A stretch of DNA of 64,000 bases from OM182 bacterium MED-G28 (GCA_002457215.1 NTJZ01000002.1:186001-250000); one strand, 5' to 3'. Shown: positions 34,631 through 46,444, numbered from the stretch's first letter. The notes: generated by a model not told the origin, from the sequence alone. Numbers and translations: made by a program.

Positions 34631-36451
34631 ATGAATCGAATCAATTTACTTAGTCAGAGACTGGCAAATCAAATTGCCGCTGGAGAAGTTGTCGAACGAC
34701 CAGCTTCTGTAGCAAAAGAGCTGCTAGAAAATAGTCTCGACGCCGGTGCGGGCAAGGTCGATATCGACCTAGAGCAAGGGGGCGTCAAATTACTTAGAGT
34801 AAAAGACAATGGCAGCGGCATTCTCAAAGACGATTTGGTGCTAGCCCTTAGTCGCCATGCTACAAGTAAAATCTCAAATCTTGAAGATCTAGAAACGATA
34901 GTCAGTATGGGCTTTCGCGGGGAAGCATTAGCTAGCATTAGTTCGGTTGCCCGTTTAAAAATGATGTCGAAAGCTATTGGTGACAAGGATGATAATGGTT
35001 GGAAAGTCGAAACTGCAGGCCAGGATATGGACGCGCGGCTTGAGCCAGTTGCTCATACCCGCGGAACTACTGTAGAAGTCCGAGATTTATTTTTTAATAT
35101 TCCAGCGCGGAAAAAGTTTTTAAAAACTGAAAAGACTGAATTTGCTCGAATCGACGAAATAGTTAAACGGATTGCCCTTAGCCGCTTCGATGTGCAATTT
35201 TCTTTGCGACATAATCAGCGCAGTATTCACAAGTTACTGCCAGCGAAATCTGAACAAGAACAACAGCGCCGAGTAGGTTTGGTTTGTGGTCCAGCTTTTC
35301 TAGAAAATTCTGTTCATATTGATCTAGAACGAGCCGGTCTAAGACTTTGGGGTTGGGTAAGCTTGCCAACGTTTTCCCGCAGCCAGGCCGATCTGCAGTA
35401 CTTTTATGTTAATGGACGCATTATTCGCGATAAATTGGTTGCTCATGCGATCAAGCAAGCTTATCGGGATGTTTTGTTTCACGGGCGCCACCCCGCATAC
35501 GTGCTTTACCTCGAATTAGATCCATCCCTAGTTGACGTAAATGTGCATCCTACAAAGCATGAAGTTCGTTTTAGAGACAGCAGGCTGGTTCACGACTTTC
35601 TTTTTAGTTCTTTGCACAAGGCACTGGCAAAAGTGACACCATCTGACCAAATGACAGATAATAGTTCCACGCCATCACTTGGCTTACAAAATCTCCCAAA
35701 TAGTCCGCAGGGAGGCGTTAAGGTATTTTCTAACCAGAGTCCACTGGCACTTAAAGAATCGAATGAATTAAGTTATCAGACAAACAGTTACAACTCGTCT
35801 GCATGGCAAACTGATGTAAAAGACCATCTTGCAGCTCTGGAAAAATTAGGAGCAGACGATGCAGAAATACCTCCGCTTGGTTATGCCATAGCACAATTGC
35901 ATGGCGTATATATTCTAGCTCAAAATAAGGAAGGCATAATCCTTGTCGATATGCATGCAGCCCATGAAAGAATTACTTATGAGCGAATGAAGCTTGCCTG
36001 CGAAAATGAAGAACTAAAAATGCAACCATTGTTGGTTCCCCTGTCTATCGCTGTGAGTCAAGCCGAAGCGAACTGTGCTGAAGCTCAGCAACTAGTTCTT
36101 TTGAATCTTGGTATTGAGATTGAGCGAGCCTCCGATCAGGCAATCGTCATTCGTCAAATTCCGTCGATTTTAAAAGACTCTAATGTTGAGCAGATGGTAC
36201 GGGATGTTTTATCAGATGTTTTGGAATTCGGTAGTAGTGATCGAATTCAATCCCATCAAGATGAACTTCTTTCGACTATGGCATGCCACGCTTCAGTTCG
36301 CGCAAATCGCCATCTAACCATTCCTGAAATGAATGCGTTACTGAGAGACATGGAAGTCACAGAGCGCAGCGGTCAATGTAATCATGGTCGCCCGACTTGG
36401 ATTTATCAGAGTTTGGATGAACTAGATAAACTTTTCTTACGTGGCCAGTAA
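34631..36451 (+). CDS. mutL: DNA mismatch repair protein MutL, endonuclease type
   Basis: This 606-residue MutL has the GHKL ATPase motifs at the N-terminus ([30 protein letters not shown]) and a C-terminal dimerisation domain. Unlike E. coli MutL, that C-terminal domain has the metal-dependent nicking motif [12 protein letters not shown], plus ACHASVRAN and [10 protein letters not shown] flexible linker spans residues about 335-400. This form usually occurs in bacteria that lack MutH and use MutL itself to nick the daughter strand. The gene starts 115 bases after amiB. Confidence 0.95.
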   Translation: MNRINLLSQRLANQIAAGEVVERPASVAKELLENSLDAGAGKVDIDLEQGGVKLLRVKDNGSGILKDDLVLALSRHATSKISNLEDLETIVSMGFRGEALASISSVARLKMMSKAIGDKDDNGWKVETAGQDMDARLEPVAHTRGTTVEVRDLFFNIPARKKFLKTEKTEFARIDEIVKRIALSRFDVQFSLRHNQRSIHKLLPAKSEQEQQRRVGLVCGPAFLENSVHIDLERAGLRLWGWVSLPTFSRSQADLQYFYVNGRIIRDKLVAHAIKQAYRDVLFHGRHPAYVLYLELDPSLVDVNVHPTKHEVRFRDSRLVHDFLFSSLHKALAKVTPSDQMTDNSSTPSLGLQNLPNSPQGGVKVFSNQSPLALKESNELSYQTNSYNSSAWQTDVKDHLAALEKLGADDAEIPPLGYAIAQLHGVYILAQNKEGIILVDMHAAHERITYERMKLACENEELKMQPLLVPLSIAVSQAEANCAEAQQLVLLNLGIEIERASDQAIVIRQIPSILKDSNVEQMVRDVLSDVLEFGSSDRIQSHQDELLSTMACHASVRANRHLTIPEMNALLRDMEVTERSGQCNHGRPTWIYQSLDELDKLFLRGQ

Positions 36452-36490
36452 GAAATCGCGCGACTATTTTATAACCACTTTACAACTATC

Positions 36491-37453
36491 GTGAATCTAT
36501 CCAATTCAAAACCTAATGTTTTATGTCTAATGGGGCCGACTGCTTCTGGCAAAACTGGAATGGCAGTGGAGTTAGTTAAGCGGTTTGGTTTTGACATAAT
36601 TAATGTTGACTCAGCGCAAGTATATCGGGGTATGGATATCGGTACAGGGAAACCTGACAGGGCCACTTTAAATGAAGCGCCTCATAGATTATTGGACATT
36701 AAAGATCCAAGTGAACCCTATTCGGCTTCAGATTTTCGGGTAGATGCACTTCATGAAATTGCACATATCCTTAGCGTGGGAAAAACTCCACTACTCGTTG
36801 GCGGGACTATGTTGTATTTCAAAGTGCTTCGAGATGGTTTGGCTGCGATGCCTCAAGCTGATGCCGGGGTTAGAGTAGAGATCGATTCCATAGCAAAAGA
36901 GAAAGGCTGGGAAGAAGTTCATCAATGGCTGGAAAGTGTGGATCCAAAATCCGCAGCTCGCATTCACCCAAATGACCTGCAAAGACTGCAGAGAGCATTA
37001 GAAATTTACCTGATATCTGGCAAACCAATGAGCCAATTTTATATGGAAGATCAAGCTCGAAAGGCTCAAGAGAATGAATCATTACCATTTAATTTGCATT
37101 TCTTCGCCATTCAGCCCGCAGACCGAGAACTATTGCATCAAAAAATAGAAATACGATTTCGACAAATGTTAGCTGAAGGGCTATTAGAAGAGGTTTCCGG
37201 GTTGTTTCAGCGCAACGATCTCAATGAGACGCTTCCTTCAATAAAATCAGTAGGATACAGGCAGGTTTGGCAGCACTTGGCTGGAGATTTAAGCTATGAT
37301 GCCATGGTAGAAAGAAGTATTATCGCCACCAGGCAGTTAGCAAAGCATCAATTAACCTGGCTTCGTAGTTGGGAAAATCTGCGAAGTTTGGATGACCCAT
37401 CAGATAAATCCATCGATAGCGTCTTGAAATATGTGGAATCTATCTCAATATAA
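36491..37453 (+). CDS. miaA: tRNA dimethylallyltransferase MiaA
   Basis: This 320-residue enzyme begins with GTG at 36491 and has the P-loop GPTASGKTGMAVEL, the DSAQVYRGMDIGTGKP block, LVGGTMLYFKVLRDG and KSVGYRQVWQHL. MiaA adds dimethylallyl to A37 of tRNAs that read UNN codons. The gene order mutL-miaA-hfq-hflX is that of most gammaproteobacteria. Confidence 0.95.
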   Translation: MNLSNSKPNVLCLMGPTASGKTGMAVELVKRFGFDIINVDSAQVYRGMDIGTGKPDRATLNEAPHRLLDIKDPSEPYSASDFRVDALHEIAHILSVGKTPLLVGGTMLYFKVLRDGLAAMPQADAGVRVEIDSIAKEKGWEEVHQWLESVDPKSAARIHPNDLQRLQRALEIYLISGKPMSQFYMEDQARKAQENESLPFNLHFFAIQPADRELLHQKIEIRFRQMLAEGLLEEVSGLFQRNDLNETLPSIKSVGYRQVWQHLAGDLSYDAMVERSIIATRQLAKHQLTWLRSWENLRSLDDPSDKSIDSVLKYVESISI

Positions 37454-37568
37454 GAGTTTGTGGCCGGTTTACTTTACTAGGCACAATTGGGTCCAGAAAC
37501 ATATTAGCCATTTCAGCACTGGGCTCTTAGCACAATAGGCAGCATTGGAGATTGCGAGGAGAAAATTA

Positions 37569-37835
37569 ATGTCCAAAGGGCATACACTGCAAGACCCCTT
37601 TTTAAATGTGCTTCGCAAAGAGCGCATTCCGGTTTCCATCTATTTGGTTAGTGGCATAAAGCTACAAGGCCAGATTGAATCATTTGATCAATTTGTGATT
37701 CTGTTAAAAAATGCGGTAAGCCAGATGGTTTACAAGCATGCTATCTCCACAGTTGTGCCTGCTAGAATGGTTAAAATTCCTATGGCGGGAAGCGAAGTAC
37801 AGGATGACGAAGGTGGCGAGCTTGGAAATGCTTGA
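37569..37835 (+). CDS. hfq: RNA chaperone Hfq
   Basis: This 88-residue Sm-like protein starts [19 protein letters not shown] at the ATG at 37569, with GAGGAG upstream. The Sm1 region contains [19 protein letters not shown] and the Sm2 region contains [13 protein letters not shown]. The C-terminal tail is short and acidic. Hfq pairs small RNAs with mRNAs; its sequence is fully conventional. The 115-base gap after miaA probably holds a further promoter. Confidence 0.96.
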   Translation: MSKGHTLQDPFLNVLRKERIPVSIYLVSGIKLQGQIESFDQFVILLKNAVSQMVYKHAISTVVPARMVKIPMAGSEVQDDEGGELGNA

Positions 37836-37869
37836 ATGTAGATATGACAGTAAAATTTGAGGATAATAT

Positions 37870-39207
37870 TTGTTTTTTGAAAGGCCAAAGACTGGCGAGG
37901 TCACAATTTTAGTTCAACTTTCGATCGAATCTGACAAGGAACGGGAGGATCCCATCGAATTTGAAGAACTTGCCTTGTCGGCAGGCGCTCTGCCAGTAGA
38001 ATTCATCTCTGGCGCTCGCAAACAACCCTCACCAAATTATTTTGTAGGCAGCGGGAAACTTGAAGAGATCGCTTCGGCTGTTCGCGCACATAAAGCACAA
38101 GTCGTTTTATTTAATCACGCTTTAACGCCAAGTCAGGAACGCAACTTGGAAAAAGAATTACAGTGTCGTGTGCTAGATCGGACTGGATTAATCCTTGATA
38201 TTTTTGCTCAGCGAGCAAGAAGTCATGAAGGTAAATTGCAAGTGGAGTTGGCTCAGCTTCAACACCTCAGTACAAGACTGAAGAGGGGTTGGACTCACCT
38301 AGACAGACAGAAGGGGGGTATCGGTTTGCGGGGTGCAGGGGAAACTCAACTTGAGCTAGACCAACGAATGATAGGCCAGCGCATTAAGTCAATTAGAAAA
38401 AGCTTAGCGAAAGTTCGCAGTCAGCGGGAACAGGGTAGACGGTCACGCAGCCGGGCAGAAATTCCTACAGTGTCTTTGGTGGGTTACACCAATGCTGGTA
38501 AATCTACCCTATTTAATGCCTTAACGAATGCGGAAGCTTATGCTGCGGACCAATTGTTTGCCACATTAGATTCAACCTTAAGACGGGTAGAGCTACCAAA
38601 CTTTGGTGGTGCTATAGTAGCTGATACAGTTGGGTTTATCAGTCATCTTCCACATCAATTGGTTGAGGCTTTTAGAGCAACCCTAGAAGAAACTGCTTCG
38701 GCGGATTTATTGTTACATATCATCGACTGTGCGCATGAATCTCACATAGACTACATCGATGAAGTAAATAATGTACTTAAGGAAATTGGTGCTGAGTCAG
38801 TGCCGCAGTTACAGATACTCAACAAAATTGACTTGTTAGAGAGAACCAAGCCTGAGATCGAATATGACGAAAATCAAATTCCTAAGCGAGTTTGGATTTC
38901 AGCGCAGAAAGGAATCGGTATCGATCTGCTGCAGCAAGCGGTGAGTGAAATTCTGGCAGGATCTTTAGTGTCGGAAACTATACGCATTGCGCCAGAGCAA
39001 ACCCGTCTGAGAAGTAAGTTATACGAAAAAGGTTTCATCGAAGACGAACGTATCGATGAAAGTGGTTTTTATCATCTCGAAATCCGCTTACCTAAACAGG
39101 AGCTGGAACGCTTGATGCAACAAGGTGCAGTACTTGAACAAATCCCGGAATTAATAGAGTCTTCAGACCCAGTTTGGGTTGCGAAAGAACAGGCGCGGAC
39201 CGCTTAA
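37870..39207 (+). CDS. hflX: GTPase HflX, TTG start
   Basis: This 445-residue GTPase begins at the TTG at 37870, seven bases after GAGGA, and the predicted N-terminus FFERP matches other HflX proteins. It has a glycine-rich N-terminal domain with SPNYFVGSGK, the RGWTHLDRQKGGIGLRGAGETQLE segment, and the G motifs GYTNAGKSTLFNALT, DTVGF and NKID. HflX splits stalled or heat-damaged ribosomes. It sits 34 bases after hfq in the usual hfq-hflX-hflK-hflC order. Confidence 0.93.
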   Translation: MFFERPKTGEVTILVQLSIESDKEREDPIEFEELALSAGALPVEFISGARKQPSPNYFVGSGKLEEIASAVRAHKAQVVLFNHALTPSQERNLEKELQCRVLDRTGLILDIFAQRARSHEGKLQVELAQLQHLSTRLKRGWTHLDRQKGGIGLRGAGETQLELDQRMIGQRIKSIRKSLAKVRSQREQGRRSRSRAEIPTVSLVGYTNAGKSTLFNALTNAEAYAADQLFATLDSTLRRVELPNFGGAIVADTVGFISHLPHQLVEAFRATLEETASADLLLHIIDCAHESHIDYIDEVNNVLKEIGAESVPQLQILNKIDLLERTKPEIEYDENQIPKRVWISAQKGIGIDLLQQAVSEILAGSLVSETIRIAPEQTRLRSKLYEKGFIEDERIDESGFYHLEIRLPKQELERLMQQGAVLEQIPELIESSDPVWVAKEQARTA

Positions 39208-39309
39208 TCTACTGAATCCGGGGCTTTTTAACTTTGTAAAATGCTGTGTTAATTCATTATTATTAGCTAATATCGACTTTTTATGTCCTTGAAAGCTATG
39301 GAGATACCA

Positions 39310-40515
39310 ATGGCTTGGAATGAACCTGGCAATAACGGTAACGACAACGATCCATGGGGCGGTGGTCGTCGTGGTGGTGACCAGGGGCCACCTAACATAG
39401 ACGAAGTAATTAAGAACCTTACGAAGAAATTTAACAATCTCTTTGGAGGGTCTGGCAATAGTGGCTCCGGCAATAGTGGTGGGTCTACTTCAGCGCCGAG
39501 AGGTGTTTCTGGAGGATTGGTTGCTGGCTTAGTCGTTGTCGTCCTCGTGGTATGGGGCTTCATGGGATTTTATATTGTCGACGAAGCGGAGCGCGGTGTT
39601 GTGCTGCGATTCGGTGAAGTGCTCGATGCGACTCCAGAACCTGGACTGCACTGGAATCCACCCCTCATTGACGAAGTGAGTCTGGTCAACGTTTCAGAAT
39701 TGAATGACAAAACCTATCAAAATAGGGCTATGTTGACCACTGATGAAAACATTATCGACATTGAAGTGACCGTTCAATACTTAATTCAAGATCCGGTTAA
39801 ATATGTAATCGCGGTTCAAAATCCTGAGCTTAGCCTAGATAATGCCGCCGAATCTGCGATTCGCCACGTAGTGGGTGGTAATACTATGGAACAAATTCTT
39901 ACGACTGGTCGAGACCGAGTGGCGGCAGATGTTTCAGAGCGATTGCAAGACTATATGGATGTTTACAATACTGGTATTTTTGTAAGTCGGATAAATGTGG
40001 TTGATGCTCAGCCACCAGACGCAGTGCGTGCTGCTTTCGATGACGTTATTCGTGCACGAGAGGATGAGCAGCGAGTGCAGAATCAGGCGCAACAATATGC
40101 CAATCGTGTGATCCCAGAAGCCAGAGGTCAAGCTCAGCGCCAAATGGAGGAGGCAAACGCCTATCGAGAAGAAGTTATCGCGGTTGCTGAGGGTGATGCC
40201 TCGCGTTTCGATCAGCTATTAACTGAATATACTAAAGCGCCAGCAGTAACTCGACAGCGCTTGTATATCGATTCTCTTCAAGACGTAATGACCGCCAGTA
40301 GCAAAATCATGATCGATGTCGAAGGTGGTAATAATATGCTTTATGTACCTTTAGATAAGATTCTCGAACAGAGCGGCTCCTCGACTGCAAGGCCACGTAC
40401 TTCTCAAGAATGGCAAGATCTTGCTAATGATCTTGCACCCTATTTGCAAGGGCCTTCAAATACCGCAGTTGATAGATCACGTTTAACGAATAGTGGCAGA
40501 GGGGGTAGACCATGA
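39310..40515 (+). CDS. hflK: HflK subunit of the HflKC membrane complex
   Basis: This 401-residue SPFH protein starts at the ATG at 39310 (MAWNEPGN), preceded by GGAG; an ATG at 39283 is nine codons upstream. The N-terminal stretch is Gly, Asn and Asp rich, then one transmembrane helix (GLVAGLVVVVLVVWGFMGFYIV), then the SPFH/Band 7 domain. HflK and HflC form a large periplasm-facing vault around FtsH and modulate its proteolysis. The stop codon overlaps the hflC start by four bases. Confidence 0.94.
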   Translation: MAWNEPGNNGNDNDPWGGGRRGGDQGPPNIDEVIKNLTKKFNNLFGGSGNSGSGNSGGSTSAPRGVSGGLVAGLVVVVLVVWGFMGFYIVDEAERGVVLRFGEVLDATPEPGLHWNPPLIDEVSLVNVSELNDKTYQNRAMLTTDENIIDIEVTVQYLIQDPVKYVIAVQNPELSLDNAAESAIRHVVGGNTMEQILTTGRDRVAADVSERLQDYMDVYNTGIFVSRINVVDAQPPDAVRAAFDDVIRAREDEQRVQNQAQQYANRVIPEARGQAQRQMEEANAYREEVIAVAEGDASRFDQLLTEYTKAPAVTRQRLYIDSLQDVMTASSKIMIDVEGGNNMLYVPLDKILEQSGSSTARPRTSQEWQDLANDLAPYLQGPSNTAVDRSRLTNSGRGGRP

Positions 40516-41381
40516 AGAATTTACTCACAGTAGGCTTTTTATTTATTTCCGTATTTTTACTAAGCAATACCCTTTTCGTTGTTAAAGAAACTGAAAGAGC
40601 AGTAATGCTTCAGTTTGGTGAGTTAGTGAACGCTGACATCCAGCCAGGTCTGCATGTAAAGATTCCTTGGGTGAACAATGTACGTAAATTTGATGCACGA
40701 ATTCAGACTGAAGATGCTACTCCTCAAAGGTTTCTAACCCTTGAGCAAAAAGCATTGGACGTTGATTCCTATGCTAAATGGCGGGTCATTGATGTAGGGC
40801 AATTTTATATATCGACAAGAGGAAATGTCACAGCCGCGGGTAGCTTATTAGCTCAGCGAATCAATGACGGCCTGCGTGATCAGATCGGCACACGTACACT
40901 TATCGAAGTAGTCGCAGGTGAACGTGACCAGCTAATGCTGGATTTAACTTCTGAACTTAATGAATCAACTGCTGCGGATATCGGCATAGAAGTTATCGAT
41001 GTGCGTGTGAAGCGAATTGATTTGCCTGACGATGTCCGCTCGTCAGTTTATGACCGCATGATTACAGAGAGAAATCGAGAAGCGCAGGAAATACGATCAA
41101 GAGGTGACGAGCTTGCCATTGGCATCCGTGCAGATGCAGATCGCCAAGTTGTTATCTATGAAGCAGAAGCTTATCGCGATGCAGAACAGATTCGCGGTCA
41201 AGGAGATGCAGACGCGACTTCAATCTACGCTGGAGCTTATTCCAAGGACGAAGAATTTTTTGCTTTTACGCGAAGTCTGAATTCTTATCGTGAAACCTTT
41301 AGTTCCAAAAACGATGTGCTGCTGCTTGATCCTGACAGTGACTATTTCAAATATTTGAAAGGTGGGCTCACGCTCCAGTAA
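40512..41381 (+). CDS. hflC: HflC subunit of the HflKC membrane complex
   Basis: This 289-residue SPFH protein has one N-terminal membrane helix (LTVGFLFISVFLLSNTLFVV) followed by the Band 7 domain (VKETERAVMLQFGELV ...) and a helical region rich in charged residues with YEAEAYRDAEQIRGQGDADATSIYA, typical of HflC. The 4-base ATGA overlap with hflK implies translational coupling and balanced subunit supply. Confidence 0.95.
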   Translation: MKNLLTVGFLFISVFLLSNTLFVVKETERAVMLQFGELVNADIQPGLHVKIPWVNNVRKFDARIQTEDATPQRFLTLEQKALDVDSYAKWRVIDVGQFYISTRGNVTAAGSLLAQRINDGLRDQIGTRTLIEVVAGERDQLMLDLTSELNESTAADIGIEVIDVRVKRIDLPDDVRSSVYDRMITERNREAQEIRSRGDELAIGIRADADRQVVIYEAEAYRDAEQIRGQGDADATSIYAGAYSKDEEFFAFTRSLNSYRETFSSKNDVLLLDPDSDYFKYLKGGLTLQ

Positions 41382-41452
41382 AAATCTAAAGTAACTAGCG
41401 TCGTGCGAAAAGTTAGCGGCTAGAGCTAAGAAATATTCCCGAACAGGAAAAC

Positions 41453-41484
41453 GAACCTGAGTTGCAAAATTGTGGCTCAGGTTC
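41453..41484 (+). terminator. Possible weak terminator or hairpin after hflC
   Basis: GAACCTGAG (41453-41461) and CTCAGGTTC (41476-41484) form a 9-bp stem with a 14-base loop, followed only by three T. It lies in the 163-base gap between hflC and the DUF2065 gene, so it could attenuate transcription into the downstream genes. Confidence 0.45.
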
Positions 41485-41544
41485 TTTCGGGCTGCGTTAT
41501 CGGAAAATGCTCTTTGGGCCAAGCTGGTTTGAGGTGTACGAAAT

Positions 41545-41730
41545 ATGTTACATGAACTTGCGATAGCATTTTGTTTAATTTTGGTGATAGAGGGGGTACT
41601 GCCTTTTATTGCACCTAACCGCTATCGAAACCTAATAAAATATTTGTATGAAGTTGATGATAGGACTATTCGATTCTTTGGTTTGGCCATTATGTTAGTC
41701 GGAACTATGCTTCTTCTAATCATTAATTAA
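41545..41730 (+). CDS. DUF2065 small membrane protein
   Basis: This 61-residue protein has two hydrophobic segments (ELAIAFCLILVIEGVLPFIAP and RFFGLAIMLVGTMLLLI) separated by NRYRNLIKYLYEVDD. It matches DUF2065 proteins, which are encoded between hflC and hisZ or purA in many gammaproteobacteria. The function is unknown; the position suggests a link to the HflKC complex. Confidence 0.9.
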   Translation: MLHELAIAFCLILVIEGVLPFIAPNRYRNLIKYLYEVDDRTIRFFGLAIMLVGTMLLLIIN

Positions 41731-41763
41731 TTAACAAACATTCGTTCGATTAACGGACACATT

Positions 41764-42954
41764 ATGACTGACGCAAAAAAGTGGTTACTTCCAGATGGGG
41801 TTGAAGAAATTCTGCCCGCCGAAGCCTATAAGCTCGAATCGCTGCGCCGACAACTTTTGGATTTGTATGAGTCATGGGGCTATCAATTAGTTATTACACC
41901 ACTCATAGAATTTTTAAATTCTTTATTGGTTGGATCCTCTCACGATTTGGATTTACACACCTTCAAAATTACCGATCAGCTCAGTGGTCAGATGATGGGT
42001 ATTCGGGCGGATATTACCCCTCAAGTAGCGCGTATTGATGCATATCGCTTAAATCGTGAAAGCCCAGTCAGACTTTGTTATGCAGATAATGTTCTGCATA
42101 CAAAGCCGAGAGGCATTATGACTTCCAGAGTTCCTATTCGCATTGGTGCGGAACTCTACGGTCATTCAGGCGAAGCCTGTGACATCGAACTGATCTGCCT
42201 AATGCACGAGACACTTAGCGCGCTTGAAATTCTTGATATTCATATCGTACTAGGTCATGTAGGCATTTTCAGATCTCTCGTACTTGAAGCAAATATGGAC
42301 ACAGATACTGAAAAGTCTTTGTTTGAGGCTATGCAGCGTAAAGCATACGATGAAATCGATGAAGTTCTGGGGGCTTCACTCGAAGATTCAAATTTGCGTG
42401 ATATGTTGAAAGGCCTTTCTAAGCTGTCCGGTGATGAAAAAACTTTAGAAGACGCTATTACCGTATTCGCTGATGCTCCAGAAAGCGTTAAGATCGAACT
42501 ACAAGAGTTGGTAGCAATCGTTGAGGGAGTTAAGCAACGTATTCCCGACATTGTATTGTGTTTCGACCTTTGTGAGCTTCGGGGTTACGAATATCACACG
42601 GGCATTGTCTTCGCGGCCTATACACCGAGTTATGGGAGGGCGGTGTCTAAAGGTGGCCGCTATGACCATATTGGCGAAGTATTTGGTCGTGCGCGTCCAG
42701 CTTCTGGGTTCGATAGCGATCTAAAAGTGTTGGCAAAACTCTCAGCGAAAACATGCCAGCAAAGAGCCGGCATTCTTGCACCCGATCTCAATGATGTAGG
42801 ATTGCAAGATTCAATTAACAAGTTACGACGAGACGGTGAAATTGTGATTGTAAATCTCACTGGAACACCATTGGACGAGAAATCTCAATCAGAAATGAAT
42901 TGTGATCGTCAGCTAGTACTGAAAGAAGGTGTTTGGGAAGTCGATTCACTGTAA
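41764..42954 (+). CDS. hisZ: ATP phosphoribosyltransferase regulatory subunit HisZ
   Basis: This 396-residue protein resembles class II aminoacyl-tRNA synthetases but serves the short-form HisG: LPDGVEEILPAEAYKLESLRRQLLDLYESWGY, then DLDLHTFKITDQLSGQMMGIRADITPQVARIDA and YEYHTGIVFAAYTPSYG with the GGRYD signature. HisZ gives histidine feedback control in organisms with short HisG. Its position before purA is conserved in Pseudomonas-like genomes. The window does not contain hisG. Confidence 0.92.
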   Translation: MTDAKKWLLPDGVEEILPAEAYKLESLRRQLLDLYESWGYQLVITPLIEFLNSLLVGSSHDLDLHTFKITDQLSGQMMGIRADITPQVARIDAYRLNRESPVRLCYADNVLHTKPRGIMTSRVPIRIGAELYGHSGEACDIELICLMHETLSALEILDIHIVLGHVGIFRSLVLEANMDTDTEKSLFEAMQRKAYDEIDEVLGASLEDSNLRDMLKGLSKLSGDEKTLEDAITVFADAPESVKIELQELVAIVEGVKQRIPDIVLCFDLCELRGYEYHTGIVFAAYTPSYGRAVSKGGRYDHIGEVFGRARPASGFDSDLKVLAKLSAKTCQQRAGILAPDLNDVGLQDSINKLRRDGEIVIVNLTGTPLDEKSQSEMNCDRQLVLKEGVWEVDSL

Positions 42955-42988
42955 TTAATTTTCTCTATCAATGAAGCTCACTGAGTAG

Positions 42989-44290
<1,302 letters not shown>

Positions 44291-44293
44291 AAC

Positions 44294-45205
44294 TTATAGC
44301 AGACTCTTGTCATTTACCTCCCAAAGGCAGGCCGCTCCCAATGCTCCACTAGCATCTCCAAATCTAGGTCTTGAAAGTAGCGTCTTAGCATCATCAGTAA
44401 AAACATGCCCAGCCAGTTCTTTTGGCACCAGATCGTACAATACAGAGATATTGGAAAGTCCACCGCCGAGCACAATCATGTGCGGATCTAAGATATTAAT
44501 AACAGTAGATAGACAGCGGGCTAATTGCATGGAATAACGATTAAGACATTCTATAGCTCCATCATCATTTGCTTGAGCTTTTTGGGAAATACTTTTTGGA
44601 CTCGCTTGTTTACCAGTTTGCTCGAAATAAGATTGTTGTAAACCACGCCCTGAAAGTACTGTTTCAATGCAATTAATTCGACCGCAATGACAAATTCTAT
44701 CGCCGTCAATTAGCTCATGAACCGAAATAGGAATAGAGTTATGTCCCCACTCGCCGGCTATGCTATTTGGTCCTGTCAGCAACTTCTTATCAATAACGAC
44801 ACCTCCACCACATCCAGTTCCTAGAATTACACCAAATACGTTCTTCACTTCTTTCGCTGTCCCATAATGGGCTTCTGAGAGCACAAAACAATTTGCATCA
44901 TTTTCGATGCGGACGCGATATCCAAGAATAGCTTCAATGTCTTTTTTCAGTGAACGACCGTTTAAACATACCGAATTGGAATTCTTCATGACCTCTTCGG
45001 GAAATGTTAATGTGCCGGGGGTTCCTATACCAACTGTTAGTTTGTCTGTTACTTGTAGCTGCTTAATTAATTCACAAACGGAATTAATCGTACTCGTATA
45101 ATTTTCCGCTGGAGTGTCAATACGAATTTTATCTTTGACTGTGCCATCGTCCGCTAACACAATGCCTTCGATCTTAGTGCCACCAAGATCAACTCCAATT
45201 CTCAT
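44294..45205 (-). CDS. ROK family sugar kinase
   Basis: This 303-residue kinase has the N-terminal phosphate motif GVDLGGTKIEG, NDANCFVLSEAHYG, GTGCGGGVV, EWGHNSI and the ROK zinc motif CHCGRINCIE, and ends SGALGAACLW. The closest functional group by inspection is fructokinase or N-acetylhexosamine kinase; the sugar cannot be decided. It converges on purA with only three bases between the stops and marks the left side of the accessory island. Confidence 0.87.
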   Translation of the reverse strand: MRIGVDLGGTKIEGIVLADDGTVKDKIRIDTPAENYTSTINSVCELIKQLQVTDKLTVGIGTPGTLTFPEEVMKNSNSVCLNGRSLKKDIEAILGYRVRIENDANCFVLSEAHYGTAKEVKNVFGVILGTGCGGGVVIDKKLLTGPNSIAGEWGHNSIPISVHELIDGDRICHCGRINCIETVLSGRGLQQSYFEQTGKQASPKSISQKAQANDDGAIECLNRYSMQLARCLSTVINILDPHMIVLGGGLSNISVLYDLVPKELAGHVFTDDAKTLLSRPRFGDASGALGAACLWEVNDKSLL

Positions 45206-45349
45206 GTAAAAACTCCTCTAAAATATCTACCTTATATGTGTCAGTGTCACAAAAACGTTAAATAACAATGCCTTGCATAGTACTACAAACTCTCTACAAT
45301 CATCGGTCCTCGCCAAACATTGAAAGTTAATATTTTACTTGGATAATTT

Positions 45350-46444
45350 GTGACACGAGCGCGTAACCAACAAATATCACTCGATGATACGCCCTATTAT
45401 CATTGCATTTCTCGTTGTGTCCGTCGTGCGCATCTCTGTGGTAATGATCCAATCACCGGTCAAAATTTTGATCATCGCAAACAGTGGTTAGTTTCGTGTA
45501 TAAAACAATTATCGGCGAGCTTCGCAATTGATGTTTGTGCCTATGCAGTTATGAGTAATCACTATCATCTAGTGTTGTTCGTAGACCAGGGAAAAGCGAG
45601 TACTTTGAGCGACAAAGAAGTTATTCTGCGTTGGACTAAAATGTTTCCGCGTAATGCAGCTATCCTAGAAACATTACGTCAAAATTCCAAGAGTCGTGCT
45701 GCTCAGAGGCAGATGAAACAGCAAGTAACACTGTGGCGAGAACGATTATCAGACATCAGTTGGTTCATGCGCTGCCTGAACGAACATGTTGCCCGCAGAG
45801 CAAACAAAGAAGATAACTGTAGGGGAAGATTCTGGGAAGGTCGATTTAAGAGCCAAGCGCTTTTAGATGAGAGAGCATTGGTAACTTGCATGGCCTATGT
45901 AGACCTCAACCCAATTCGTGCTGGAGTCAGTGACTCTCTCGATGGGAGTGATTTTACTTCTATCCAGGAACGATTGATAAATCATGCAAAGAAAGTAAAA
46001 AACCGAAGTTATCGCCAGAATCGACTATTAACACGCCGCTCTACAAAGCATTTAATAGGCCGTCAATCGACTATAAAAAAATCTGTTCTTAAGCAACTTG
46101 CGGATATGCCGGGCTTGAGTGATGAGCCAGTATCATTATCTCAACAAAGTTATTTCGCACTGTTGGAATCAACAAGTAAAGCTTTGAAGTTATTGGATTC
46201 TAGTTCTGGCAAAGCAATAAATGTTCTCGAGGATAGACAACTTGTCTTGCAACGAATAGGTATCTCACCTGACTCCTGGCTAAAAAGTATGAAATATTTC
46301 CATCGACATTACGCTATAGCAGTGGGAAGTGAAACTTCTCTAATTGAATTCCATAAAAATCGAATTAAAGCGGGTGTAGAATTTAAATATCCAAATAAAT
46401 GGATTAGAGGTTTACATTCAGCTCGATTGTTATATGGCACGTGA
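45350..46444 (+). CDS. HUH (Y1) transposase, REP-associated or IS200-like
   Basis: This 364-residue protein begins with GTG and has the Y1 transposase domain: YYHCISRCVRRAHLC, the HUH-type motif SNHYHLVLFV, FWEGRFKSQALL and the catalytic-tyrosine region CMAYVDLNPIRAG. The long form with a C-terminal alpha-helical region of about 130 residues is seen in many marine gammaproteobacteria as a chromosomal transposase, often single copy and domesticated, related to RAYT proteins. No partner orfB and no clear flanking terminal repeats were found. The DNA after it is unusually AT-rich. Confidence 0.87.
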   Translation: MTRARNQQISLDDTPYYHCISRCVRRAHLCGNDPITGQNFDHRKQWLVSCIKQLSASFAIDVCAYAVMSNHYHLVLFVDQGKASTLSDKEVILRWTKMFPRNAAILETLRQNSKSRAAQRQMKQQVTLWRERLSDISWFMRCLNEHVARRANKEDNCRGRFWEGRFKSQALLDERALVTCMAYVDLNPIRAGVSDSLDGSDFTSIQERLINHAKKVKNRSYRQNRLLTRRSTKHLIGRQSTIKKSVLKQLADMPGLSDEPVSLSQQSYFALLESTSKALKLLDSSSGKAINVLEDRQLVLQRIGISPDSWLKSMKYFHRHYAIAVGSETSLIEFHKNRIKAGVEFKYPNKWIRGLHSARLLYGT

